Part shown: in pieces, positions 1-10,822 of the stretch
Position numbering within the stretch: the stretch's first letter is position 1
Layout of the letters: each line of letters opens with the position of its first letter
Origin: Streblospio benedicti
Taxonomy: Eukaryota > Annelida > Polychaeta > Spionida > Spionidae
NCBI GenBank assembly: GCA_019095985.1
Contig: CM032664.1
Span: forward strand, 21,737,955 to 21,801,954
Direction: 5' to 3'
Length of the DNA stretch: 64,000 bases
Translations under genes and position numbers: made by a program
Notes under the pieces: model-generated
What the model was told of the DNA's origin: nothing
The model's input: the letters and a program-made list of their open reading frames with translations, nothing else
Database searches by the model: none

Positions 1-1420
1 GTCTAAAGGTTTCAGACCATGGAAAAACCTCTTTCCAGAGCATCACCTTTACCTGTGTATAGGTTTATTATGAAACTTTCATTGCGGTCAGATGGTATAT
101 GGCCCTCTACTACTATGATGCTAATTACGTAGCTGTGTGAGGACTATAAAACATCTTGGACCTGCAGTCTTCAGCATTTCTGCCACTATAGCCGCTATAA
201 TGGCTTTCATACACTTCGAGAGTCTCACTGTTTCAGTGCCCATCTTCCCAGGGACACTCAACAGGGCTTACATTTGACAATATTTTGATCCCAGGGAAAC
301 TCTGCATTGAGAAGTCTCTCATACTGCTGTTTCTGCGTAAACTTCTTCGCCTCATCATCCATTGCAATCTCCACAAGATCGTTTCACACACACTTGTCAC
401 CGGTCACATCTTGATTTTGTCTTCGAATTTGCTTTGCAATGCGATAGATGTTATGCTTGCTCTCCATGGCATTCAGCAGTTGACGCATCTGCCACTTCTT
501 TAGCCAAATAGATTACATGTTTTGCTCATCTTTTGGTGACTAAATACACATTTCTATTTATCCCAGTCGTCTTCCATACTTCCAACACCTCCTGTTTTCC
601 TGTATTGCTGAACCCACTACATTATTCCACCACCAAGTGTGCTTCCTAGGGGGCACTTTCTATGACCAACCACATACTTTCTCTGTTATTCAAGTAACCT
701 CTTTTTCAAGTTCAGCCATGACTCTTCCACAGAATATGTCAGACCGACTGTCTGGAGGGCCTCATTAATTTCACTTGAAAACTCTGTTTTGCATGTCTGA
801 TCTTTCAGCTTTCAAATATGCAGCTTTGGAGTGCACTTTTGATGTTGGGTAGTAACAGTTTCAGTAACAGATCACACACTAAGAGCCAGTGCACAGGTAC
901 GAATTCTTCACACCTTGATGTTCTTAGATACTTTTAGATCTTTCTTCCTCAGCAGAACATAGTCAATCTGACTGCGGTGACCACCTGATTGATTGGTGTG
1001 CTATGAGATGCTGCTCTGGTTTCTTGAAGGAATTGACAACCACCATATCATAGGCTATCGCTAGCTCAATACGTTCCCTCTCAGTATTGCGTGAGCTGTA
1101 ACCGTATCCACCATGAACATTATCGTAACTGTTGGGACCGATCATGGTGCATGTACATGTAATATATCTCTGCCTATCTTCCTCATACTTCGCACATTCC
1201 TCAAGACACCTTCTCTAATCATCTTCATCTAATCCATCAAAAATCTTTCTGCACTCTCCATGAATCTTATCTCCATAACCAAGGGCTTTGCCAACTGCTG
1301 TCTGTGTTCGTTGCACTGGATTTTGGCAATCACCTGTTGCTGTATGAATGCGGGTATAAAATTAAGTGCAATTCTGTGCAGCTGAAAGGATACTTATTGA
1401 GGGTATAATTGCTTGTTTGG
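1..1420 (-). mobile_element. Non-LTR retrotransposon fragment (endonuclease end, linker, start of RT)
   Basis: Read on the minus strand, 963-1145 gives GGYGYSSRNTERERIELAIA followed by a KKPEQHLI-like stretch, and the frame just downstream gives GHRSQIDYVLLRKKDLK. Together these are the C-terminal part of an apurinic-type endonuclease of a LINE. About 600-650 reads WWWNNVVGSAIQENRRCW, the usual linker tryptophan cluster. About 1-190 reads AEMLKTAGP, then NLYTGKGDALERG, the entry to the reverse transcriptase. The reading is broken by stops and frame changes, and the element continues past the left edge of the window. I see an RTE-like or related clade by motif memory only; the clade is uncertain. 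Confidence 0.75.
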
Positions 1421-1660
1421 TGTTCCTACTTCTGGGCCTGCGTTAGTTTGGTCAAATATACTTGGTTTCAGATCTGTGGATTAACATTAAATTAGAATAT
1501 TAAATATTCTAAATGTACTGTTGTTGCTTGTTTACGTAGCTATGTATAAATATGTACAATAGGCGGATGTTCATGTAGATCTATTTCTTTGTATAGTGAC
1601 ATAGACAGACTTTTGGTAAGATGGTGTTTATACTATAGTGACTACACTTTTTCTTGTTAA

Positions 1661-1725
1661 TAATGACAATAATAATACTAAGATCCATAATTTTATAATG
1701 ACAATAATAATACTAAGATCCATAA
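1661..1725. repeat. Two-copy direct repeat, 30-bp unit
   Basis: A 30-bp unit starting taatgacaataataatac occurs at 1661-1690 and again, identical, at 1696-1725. The surrounding DNA is AT-rich and non-coding. Confidence 0.85.
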
Positions 1726-1767
1726 TATTTAAATAAGATTCATAATAATCATGTGTGCTAACTCCAG

Positions 1768-1882
1768 CTGCCGTACGGCAGCCGTACGTCAACTAATATG
1801 ATCCGTCACTGTGGGTTTATAATCGCCGTACGGCAGATTTCACGTACGGCAGCCGTACGGCGAGCATCCGTTGCTGTGGGTT
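1768..1882. repeat. Cluster of CCGTACGG palindromes in a two-copy repeat
   Basis: The sequence GCCGTACGGCAGCCGTACG and close variants recur at about 1770-1788, 1825-1836 and 1842-1862. Two of the blocks are each followed by a similar stretch ending CTGTGGGTTT (near 1817 and 1880), so this looks like a short tandem repeat with a period near 64 bp whose core is self-complementary. Function unknown. Confidence 0.6.
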
Positions 1883-4324
1883 TTGCCCCTAAGTGCTTGA
1901 GGCAACAACAAGTACGAACCAGCAACACTATTATTGATCTCACATCATATTAGAGTGAATATGGTATTGTACACTCCTGTCTATGGGTGTGTTACTCTTG
2001 GGAGGACACAACTCGGTTTGTGCCGTGTTCTGAAAGCCATCACCACCAGCACCAGTGCGAGTTCCACCTGGGAGCCATCAATCTGGTGCCTGGAGGACTC
2101 AGTGGATGAGACCCCATAGTCTCAGGAACATATTGATAACGAGGATAAAGCATTGAGAGTGTCTCAACCCTGAACGTTGGCTGACTCCTCTCTACTCTAA
2201 CTGATGATCTTGTGCTCACCACAGGGTGAGAGACAAGACGTTCGTGAAATGCAAACCGCCAAAGGACAGGAATCATTGGATTATGAACAAGTGAGCGACG
2301 GAGGTGATGCTTTGTTGGATTCAAACAGAGAAATCAGTGGACAACAAGGCCACCACACTCGTGTAACAGTGAGCTCGCACAGGTCCTTGCCAGTCCCACC
2401 TAGCCTGAGTGCTCTGACTCAATCATCTTCCCCTCAAGGCAGACGTACTGCGTTCAGGGATCGCCCTATTAATGTTGCACCAAGCCCGGTAGGTTTTGAC
2501 TGGACCCACTAAACCTTGCCATGGACAAACGTTTTGATAGACCACTCAGCAAGCAGTAAATTGGGATTAAGACCCTTGCAAGTGCTGGAGCAACCCCCTT
2601 GGGCTACCTCTGGTTAACTTGCTGGGTCGTCATGAACCGATAATTATTTCTAGTAATGAGCAGATGACCCAAGAGTAACCTTACACACATCGAGCTACTC
2701 TTGTGGACCTGTCTGACATGGATGGAGCTTGCAACTTAAGGGTACCTTCCTTATCTGCCAGGGTACTGCACTAAAACCAGACCTCCGGTAGTAGTATGCT
2801 GGCAACAGCACCTTCTGAAACGGCTGGCCTCCTGGATGTCTTGAACTGCTACATTTGTTAGATTCCGGAGCTTCAAACCTCACAAACAGTGCACTCCAAC
2901 ATGTTGATTCCAGAGCTGCAGATTCCCAGAACCATGGTAAATGAATTTGAAGACCTAATAAGAATGGATAGAAAACCAGTTCCAATTTGATTACAATTAG
3001 AAAGAAAGATGCTCCCATGTGAACAAATAATGGAGAAAGGGTGATTTTCAAGGCAGAAAAACGTTCCAATGTGGTACCTAGAGCAGTGCACACCCATCCC
3101 GTAGGTCACACCCATCCCGTATGCTATTTTTTGAAAAAATATGTAGTATCCTAACAAGTACCAAATAATATTACTACTTTGAACACGATAGTTTTACCGG
3201 CGCCAAAGTGTAAAAAGAAAATTTCTAGTAAGATCTAATGTAAATAAACATGTTCAAATCCCATATTATCGCCACCTACGGGATAGGTGTGCACACGTTA
3301 TTTCATAACAAAATGCATCATACACCCAGCAAAAACTGGGCACATCACTTTGTTCTATATATGTATATTGCCACAGAACTGGGGTGGCATCATAGATCAT
3401 GTAACTTTAATGAACCATTAAAATTGTATTTATCTTAGGAAGATACAAGTAAGTAGCTTCCGTTTGACACCTTAATCGCTATTGTTGGTTCATTCAAAGC
3501 TTTGCTACGATGGTTTTAAAAAAATGGGTGTGAGGTGCTCTAGATGAATTAATGGTGTCCAATTTGACATGAGTTTGAAAGTGCCGATAGTAATGAACGC
3601 AAACTTAATTTCAATTGCGTATTAATTTGAAAGAAATCGTGTTCCATGTGAAGAAAATGTAAAAACAACAACAACTATCCATGTGTTTTTCCAATGTAGC
3701 GTGATGAAACTGCATTGGAAATCTGCCTTGGATCGTTAGCACGTTATGATTTGTTTTAAATGATTATGTCCTAATGTTTGTTAGTTCCTTCTGTCTTGAT
3801 AATGTTGTTCATATTTTCTACTTTTTCATTATAAAAAGGATTTCATCCAGTTGCGCTTCTATTACTTTGGTTGGAATTTGCAAATGTATTTTTGTAGGAA
3901 ATAGATGCAATTTGAGCAGGAGTATAATTATATATTTTAAGTGTTGGTTTTCACCAACCACGATCCTCTAATATTTTGATCCCACGCAATTATCACGAGC
4001 ACTCTTACATTCCTTGCTCATAAGACCAGACAGACAGGGAGGGAGCCAGAATAATAGACAGAGAAAGTGAATGGAAAACCAGGACCATCAAAGAGTCTGT
4101 ACATATCCAAACCTGCAAGCAGGTTATGAACAGGGACGGGTGGGGGGGCACCAACTCTCGCGAGTTTATGATTCCATCCTCGTTCAGGATCAGAATATTT
4201 GACTTGTGACATTGCGTGGGAAGAACATTCTGAGGATGCCAACATTTGTTTGGCGAAACTGTAAATGTATTTTTAAAAAATCTAGTGTTGTGAGCAAAGA
4301 AAGATGAACTAATACATCTGGTTG
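1883..4324. other. No recognisable gene
   Basis: I see no conserved coding sequence on either strand here. ORFs of 60-130 codons overlap each other on both strands near 2.0-3.1 kb without recognisable domains. A short direct repeat CACACCCATCCCGTA lies near 3100-3120. Around 4.0-4.3 kb the sequence leads into the duplicated tail of the homeobox locus. Confidence 0.5.
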
Positions 4325-5638
4325 TAGTTCGTTAACTGGACATTTGCACTGTATAGGACAGCAATTAACTGAGACTGATATTGCCATTCTTTCTTTTCCC
4401 TTCATGTCATTGTTTGCGAATAGTCTTATGCTCCTTTCACATTACAGTCGGGGATCTCGTTTTCGCCTTCTTGTCAATGATCATTGGTCACTGTTTTGGA
4501 ATTGATACACACGACTTGGGGGTTCATAGCGGTGGTAGGTAATGTGGAGCTTCCAGAGCCTTGGGAGGTGAAAGGTAGCTGATCATACATGGAATTGGGG
4601 ATAATGTTTGTGGCAGTATCAAAACTACAATCCGCACATTGGTTCATTCTCACGCCTGTTAAATTTGATCCACTCGCTACTTCATTGTTGGCATAAAAAG
4701 CCCCAGGATCCAGTGCGTCATAACTGCTTACAGGAACAGTGAACGGGTCTCAATTCTGATATTAGGAATAGAAACTGGGAACAATGAATGTCATAAAATG
4801 CGATTTATACAGATACTTTTGATGAATTTGTTGATTAGGTGTGCGTAATATGTAAGTGTAGAAGAGCATTTACCTCCACCAAGTCTGATTGAATTAACTA
4901 GATTGAATACTAGCATTGGGGAACTGCGACTTATGGATAATAATGATTTCAATGAAACTGCAGAAGAGTTAGATAGATTTTTGATATCTTATTTGGTTCT
5001 CTCTGTGTGTGATATGTAATGTGAAAGAGAAGAAGAAAATATTTACCACTGTGCAATTTATTATTGATATTGTCAATCACATGAGACCTAAAACACTAAT
5101 TTACATGAATCAGTTAGCCCATTAAATAAGTGTTAGTCCATTACATTTTGAATAAAACTCCATGTAAATTACTCTTGCATAAACTCATTTCAAACATTTC
5201 ACACCATTTTAAACGCAAAATTGCATTAACATATTAATACACATAGAATTTGCATACAAAATCTTCGTATGTGTATGTACACTAAAATCATGAGACAAAG
5301 CTTTCTTGATTGGTAATGGTCGATATCCAAGTTAGATGAGATCACAAAAATCTCAGTGATTTTACAAATAGAAATTATTACCAGTAATCAAACTACAAAC
5401 AAACTTAATAATTAATAAATAAGTAGAAAGTCATTGTAACACACTATCCCTCGCACTACAATTGTTCACGGAATAGGTAATCATGGTCAATAAACGAAGT
5501 GTAAGGCAGAAGTTGGTCATTCTGGTCAGTTGTCTGGTCAACACATTGATTTCTTACAATAGGTAGTATAGGCAACTGACCATTACTATCTCCGCTGTTG
5601 TTCATCATATCCCAAGTGGCGACAGTATTGAATGACAC
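4325..5638 (-). pseudogene. Tail copy 1 of the homeobox-locus C-terminal exons
   Basis: On the minus strand the order is a first exon-like block (5456-5638, containing MMNNSGDSNGQ and later DQTTDQNDQLLPY), about 0.7 kb of AT-rich intron-like DNA, then a second block (about 4510-4755, containing DPGAFYANNE, NLTGVRMNQCADCSFD and PNSMYDQLP). Both blocks are clearly related to 10512-10730 and to 9600-9845 and 10840-11212. The DNA outside the exon-like blocks is also alike between 4325-5640 and 7465-10711, so a segment of about 1.3 kb was duplicated. No homeodomain belongs to this copy. It may be an untranslated duplicate or an alternative 3' end; I favour a non-functional copy. Confidence 0.55.
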
Positions 5639-5880
5639 CAGCTGAATAACACATTAGTAATAAATTATCCTTATCCTTAGCAACTGTACTCATTGAATGG
5701 AGGTTAATACTGGGTTCTGGTGTAGACATTATTTTGTTCTCAGAAACATTTTTCTTTCATGAGACATGAGCAAGACGTCTGCAAGCCAGGTAAAAATGCT
5801 TCTGAGAAAAAAAAAAATGATCATCAGGTGTACTCATGATATCTCACAACTTTTATTTTTTTTTCCGTCTTTTAAATACG

Positions 5881-6816
5881 CTAGGAAAATATTTCTCTTG
5901 TCATTAGCCTCATGATGTTGCATTTACGTAGTCTCCGATGTCCGTTTCTCAGCATATATTTTCGAATTCGAGGTAAGAATGGTGAAGAAGCGAAGACTTC
6001 GAATGCATAAAAATGTGTACAACAATGAGACTTTTCCCCTGTAGCCAGTACCAGTCTATCTCGAATGCTCCCCATGTTGATTATGATGATTTTAGGCCCG
6101 AGGCCAAGACTTGTAAGGGCCCAAATTCCCATGATGTCACCATTCCAGTTGTAAGCATATACATTCCTCTCATCGGTCATGAAAATATAATCGCCAACAG
6201 CCACCGTAACTGCAGTCAATTGAAATCCCAAATGAAGACGTTTTGAAGTACTAATTGAAATGCTTGGATAGATTGTTAAAATAGACGTTGCTTTGTATTT
6301 TCCATCAAGTATGGCACGAAGATTTTTATGCGGGTGACTCACGAGAGATTCGTCACGAGATCTCAGTAGCCTGAGTTTTAAACCAGACGGATAAACTATC
6401 GTGTCTTCACCGAAGTCGTCATCATCAGTGACAAAACTTCCCTCGTCAAGGCCGTAAATGGACGGCTCATACCGTACCGTATCATAATCTTCTATTTTGA
6501 CAATTGCTTCCACAACATCATTTGGAGTTTTCATCTTCCATTCCCTCGAAAATCGCAGCTGGTAATCATCTTTTATTTCTAATGTCCACATACTAAAGTA
6601 CTTGTTGTTAATTGAAAGCATGCATTCGAGTCCACTGCAAACAAAACACTTCTTTTCACTTGAAGGTCGAACTAGAGCCACGCGCGTACACTCGTGAAGA
6701 GACAGAATGTGGTTGAATGGCTTCGTTGCGATGGGAGACACAGTTGTAAATGTGTTGTTGACTGGCGGAGGGAAGTTGGCGAATTCCATTGTAGATGTAT
6801 TTGTTGACACTGTCAA
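5881..6816 (-). CDS. Hypothetical protein, 311 codons, single uninterrupted ORF
   Basis: I do not recognise the family. The ORF is by far the longest open frame of its neighbourhood and begins at one of two possible methionines (MTVSTN or, ten codons on, MEFANF). The middle is acidic (a DEGSFVTDDDDFGED stretch), and the C-terminal half alternates hydrophobic strands with turns, for example VAVGDYIFMTDERNVYAYNW followed by NGDIMGIW. That pattern recalls one or two blades of a beta-propeller such as NHL or YVTN repeats, but no diagnostic signature is present. It ends in a basic segment (RNGHRRLRKCNIMRLMTREIF). No signal peptide or membrane segment is obvious. It sits between tail copies 1 and 2 of the homeobox locus on the same strand and has no second copy in the window. 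It could be a single-exon orphan gene or a large exon. Confidence 0.5.
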   Translation of the reverse strand: MTVSTNTSTMEFANFPPPVNNTFTTVSPIATKPFNHILSLHECTRVALVRPSSEKKCFVCSGLECMLSINNKYFSMWTLEIKDDYQLRFSREWKMKTPNDVVEAIVKIEDYDTVRYEPSIYGLDEGSFVTDDDDFGEDTIVYPSGLKLRLLRSRDESLVSHPHKNLRAILDGKYKATSILTIYPSISISTSKRLHLGFQLTAVTVAVGDYIFMTDERNVYAYNWNGDIMGIWALTSLGLGPKIIIINMGSIRDRLVLATGEKSHCCTHFYAFEVFASSPFLPRIRKYMLRNGHRRLRKCNIMRLMTREIFS

Positions 6817-7464
6817 GCACCATGCATTACAGTCGGCAACTGGTCATAAATTCAGGATGAGCAATCAATCATAAATTCTTTTCCCAGCCAATTTTATCTG
6901 TCAAGATCTTACTGGCTATCAAACTAGATATTCCGCGTGAAGTTTTCTTTCATGATATGAAATCCTTAAATTATTTGAGTTCCGTCATAGAATATTTAGT
7001 CTATATGTAGTCTATGATACTAGTTTGAAAATACTGTATTAGTGCAAATATATTTTCTCTCTCGCAGTTATTGCTCTGCTAAATGAATGTGTGTACATAC
7101 TTGGCCGGACACAACAGCAATCTCCCCATAATGGTAAGTCTTATTTATACTCAGCAAATGATGGCATATATTTTGCACAATAACTTGTAGACTTAGAAAC
7201 AAAGCAAAGATAATATGAAATATTGAAATAGATTTTAATCAGTAAATGTGAACAATATATTCTAGCTTTATCATTATGTGTATATAATTCATTTTCAAGT
7301 TACCCTTAAAGATTGGCATGGTCACTTTGTTAACTCAAAGGTAGCAGCCATCGAACCTATCTTGCCGAAATCAGAATATCGATAGATATATGTTCAAAGT
7401 CCAAATACCACACTATAGTATCCTCTTTTCCTATAGAAAGTCCACCACCACAAGAACATGCATC
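6817..7464. other. AT-rich intergenic stretch
   Basis: No coding or repeat signal that I can support. It separates the 311-codon ORF from tail copy 2. Confidence 0.5.
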
Positions 7465-7639
7465 TGGTTGTAGTTCTTTCCATGGACACATGCACCGTAG
7501 AGGACAGCAATTAACGGAGACTGATATTGCCATTCTTTCTTTTCCCTTCATATCATTGTTTGCTAATAGTCTTATGCTCCTTTCACATTACAGTCGGGGA
7601 TCTCGTTTTCGCCATCTTGTCAATGATCATCGGTCACTG
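7465..7639 (-). repeat. Tail copy 2, left piece (downstream of the LINE on the minus strand)
   Basis: This block matches 4330-4490 closely (for example cattctttcttttcccttca and gtcggggatctcgttttcgc). It continues at about 9598 after an intervening LINE, where the match to copy 1 resumes at ggaattgatacac. It shows that the 1.3-kb segment existed as a duplicate before, or independently of, the LINE insertion. Confidence 0.75.
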
Positions 7640-9593
7640 AAAGAAGATGAAGAAAAAGTCATACAAGAGATACATGGAAAAGGGTGAAGGGAAAGAATTC
7701 CAGGTCTATGCACAGCCAAGAAACCAGGCAAAGTGGCAGTGCATGGAGTTAAAGATGAATTAAGAGAAGGAAGTTACCAAGCAAGCCAAGACAAATCCAA
7801 AAGCCTTCTATCAGTATGCCAACAGCAAGCTGAAGACAAGATCAGGTATTGGGAACCTAGATACAGAGAAGGGTAAAGTTAGCCGAGCGACCAAGGCAAA
7901 GCTGAAGTGCTGAATGAGTTCTGCACGAGTGTCTTCACCAGGGAGGATCTAGATAACATACCAGAGCTTGAGATTAGAGACATTAACGTTCCTCTAGAAG
8001 ACCTACACATAACCCCAGAAATGGTCAAGAAGAAGCTTGACAAGCTGTACCCATCGAAGTCCCCTGGTATAGACCAAATGCACCCTGGAGTACTGACGGA
8101 ACTAAGCACAGTCATCAGCGAACCTCTTGCCAATATTATGGACAAGTCCATCAGAGAAGGAACCATACCCCAGTGCTGGAAGGATGCGAATGTCTCGCCC
8201 ATTTTTAAGAAGGGATCCAAGTCAGTCAGTGGCAACTACAGGCCGGTGAGCCTCACTAGCATTGTCTGCAAGTCTCTTGAAGCCATCATCAGGGATCATG
8301 TCATAGACTTCATTACCAAGACCAACCTACTGAGCAATTGTCAGCATGGATTTATCAATGGCAGATCTTGCAGCACTCAACTACTACACTGTCCAAGGCA
8401 TTTGATTCCGTCCCTCACCAGTGCCTTCTCAACAAACTCCGCACCTACGAAATCAGCGAAGAACTCCTCGTCTGGAGTAAAGCTTTCCTCACAGGAAGGA
8501 GGCAGCGTGTTCTGGTCAATTGGTCAATGGTTAGGGCTCAAAGTGGCCTGATGTGCTCTCAGGCGTCCCCGAGGGGAGCGTCCTGGGACCTCTGTCCTTC
8601 ATCTTATTCATAAATTACATGCAAGACACTGTACACAACATGATAGCCCTCTTTGCTGACGATGCAAAGCTGTTCTCTTCCATTGGAACTGTAGATCACC
8701 AGGAACTCCAGAATGACCTCCAGCAACTCCAAGAATGGGCAGACAAATGGCAGCTCAGATTCAACGCCACAGGTTATGCACCTGGGCAAAAAGTATCCTC
8801 AAAATAAAAACAGAATGGGAGACGTAGTACTGGAAGACATCCATAATGAGAAGGATCTCGGCGTCAGAATCGATGATGAACTCAAGTTTGACAAACATAT
8901 TGAGGAGAAAGTCAACAAGGCCCATAAGACCCTTGGCCTCATCAGAAGGTCCTTTCATTTCCTCGACATTGACACCTTCGAAACCCTGTACAAGTCCCTA
9001 GTTAGACCCATATTGGAGTACTGGAATGTTGTGGCTCATCCTCAGTTTGAACGCCAGTGCAAGCTCCTGGAAGGAGTTCAGCGTAGAGCCACCAAGATGG
9101 TGCCAGCACTGAAAGACATGGGGTATGTTGACAGATTGAAGAAGTTAGACCTCCCAACACTATACCACAGGAGAGCCAGAGGAGATGTCAGAGAGACCTA
9201 CAAATACTTGCATGGTATCTACAAGGTTGACTCAATTCCCCTCAAGCTCAGTCATGCTACAGGTACCAGTGGCCACAATCTGAGACTTGAAAAACGAAGA
9301 CATAACAAAGCCCTCAGAAAGAACTTCTTCTCATACAGAGTAGTTGATACCTAGAATAAATTGCCAGAAGAGATTGTCATGGCTCCTACAGTGAATACTT
9401 TGAAGAATAGAATTGATAAACATTGGTCTAAAAATAAACACTCTTTAGAAAAAATAGAATCAACCCTTTCCAATGCAAAATAATTATTACAGCAGATGAA
9501 GAATTAGTTCTACCAAAGAACTTGTGATGACCAGTAACAGGTCCTTTGACCTAAAAGACTGAAGAGGATAACATAACATAACAAAACAACATA
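7640..9593 (+). mobile_element. CR1-like LINE, 5'-truncated and broken
   Basis: The plus strand encodes a reverse transcriptase of the CR1/L2-like type: PSKSPGIDQMHPGVL, then GNYRPVSLTSIVCKSLEAII, QHGFINGRSCSTQLL, SKAFDSVPHQCLLNKL, LSGVPEGSVLGPLSFI and the catalytic box ALFADDAKLF near 8650-8685. The C-terminal connection region reads NEKDLGVRIDDELKFD, YKSLVRPILEYWNVVAHPQ and RRARGDVRETYKYLHGIY. About 25 codons are missing between STQLL and SKAFDSVP, and the reading frame changes there and again near 8550 and 8800; the endonuclease is absent. The 3' end is a short ataac-type tail (gataacataacataac) typical of this group. The element interrupts tail copy 2, with ACTG on both sides (7636-7639 and 9594-9597) and the uninterrupted site visible near 4490 in copy 1. 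Confidence 0.9.
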
Positions 9594-10730
9594 ACTGATT
9601 CGGAATTGATACACAAGACTTGGGGGTTCATAGCGGTGGTAGGACATTCCAGCGAATTGGAGGGTGGAAGTTAACTGATCATACATGGAATTGGGGATAG
9701 TGTTTGTGGCAGTATCAAAACTACAATCCGCACATTGGTTCATACTCATGTCCGTTAAAGTTGATCCACTCATCCCTTCATTGTTGGCATAAAAAGCACC
9801 GGGATCCTGTGCGTCATGACTTCTTGCAGGAGCAGTGAACAGGTCTCATTTCTGATAGCAGGTATAGAAACTGGGAACAATGAATGTCATTAATTGCGAT
9901 TTAGACAGATATTTTTGATGAATTTGTTGAGTCGGTGTGCGTAATATGTAAGTGTAGAAGAACATTTACCTCCACCAAGTCTGATTGAATTAGCTAGATT
10001 GAATATTAGGGAACTGCCACCTATGGATAATAATGATTTCAATGAAACTGCAGAAGAGTTAGATAGATTTTTAATATCTTATGTGATTCTCTCTGTGTGT
10101 GATATGTAATGTAAAAGTGAGCAAGAAAATATTTACCATCCTGCAATTTATTAATGATATTGTCAATCACATGAGACCTAAAACAATAATTTACATAAAC
10201 CAGTTAGTCCATCAAATCAGTGTTAGTCCATTACATTTCGAATATAACTCCATGTAAATTGCTCTTGAATAAACTCAATTCAAACATTAAACACCATTTC
10301 AAATGCAAAATTGCATTACCATATTACTACACGTAGAATTAGAATTTGCATACAAAAACTTCGCACGTGTACACTAAAATCATGAGACAATGCTTTCTTG
10401 ATTGGTTATGTGGTCGATATCCAAGTTAGATGAGATCACAAAAATCTCAGTGATTTTACTAATACAATTTATCACTAGTAATCAAACTACAATCCCTCGC
10501 ACTACAAGTGTTCACCAAATACGTACGTTATCATAGTCAATAATTGAAGCGTAAGGCAGAAGTGGTGCTCGTTGGTCATTCTGGCCAGTTGTCTGGTCAA
10601 CAACACCTTGATTTCTTACAACAGACAATAGAGCCCACTGGCCATTACTATCTCCACTGTTGTTCATCATACCCGATGCGGTGGCAATCCGTTGTGTGCC
10701 GGGGGCACTAGATACAGTTGGATCCTCCAA
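9594..10730 (-). pseudogene. Tail copy 2, main piece of the homeobox-locus C-terminal exons
   Basis: On the minus strand 10512-10730 encodes MMNNSGDSNGQ, VVRNQGVVDQTTGQND and LPYASIIDYDN, followed by gtacgt, a good splice donor. About 9600-9845 then encodes DLFTAPARSHDAQDPGAFYA, MNQCADCSFDTATNTIPNSM and YDQL, preceded by tatcag as a possible acceptor. This block arrangement equals copy 1 (5638 to 4510). It may supply alternative last exons to the homeobox gene directly upstream, or be a decaying duplicate. The distal end is interrupted by the LINE at 7640-9593. Confidence 0.5.
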
Positions 10731-10822
10731 CCATCAGTCTTGAATTTGAGTGCAGCGTCGCATTAAGCGTAGACGTTGAAGGGAGAATCGTGCATCCTAT
10801 GCCATTGCCAATGGTCATGCTA

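Noticed and set aside
2040-2512. Overlapping ORFs on both strands
   Set aside because: No motif on either strand and neither frame is clearly preferred.
2695-3157. Minus-strand ORFs of 94-132 codons
   Set aside because: They overlap in different frames and include repeated CATCCCGTA-type sequence; no domain seen.
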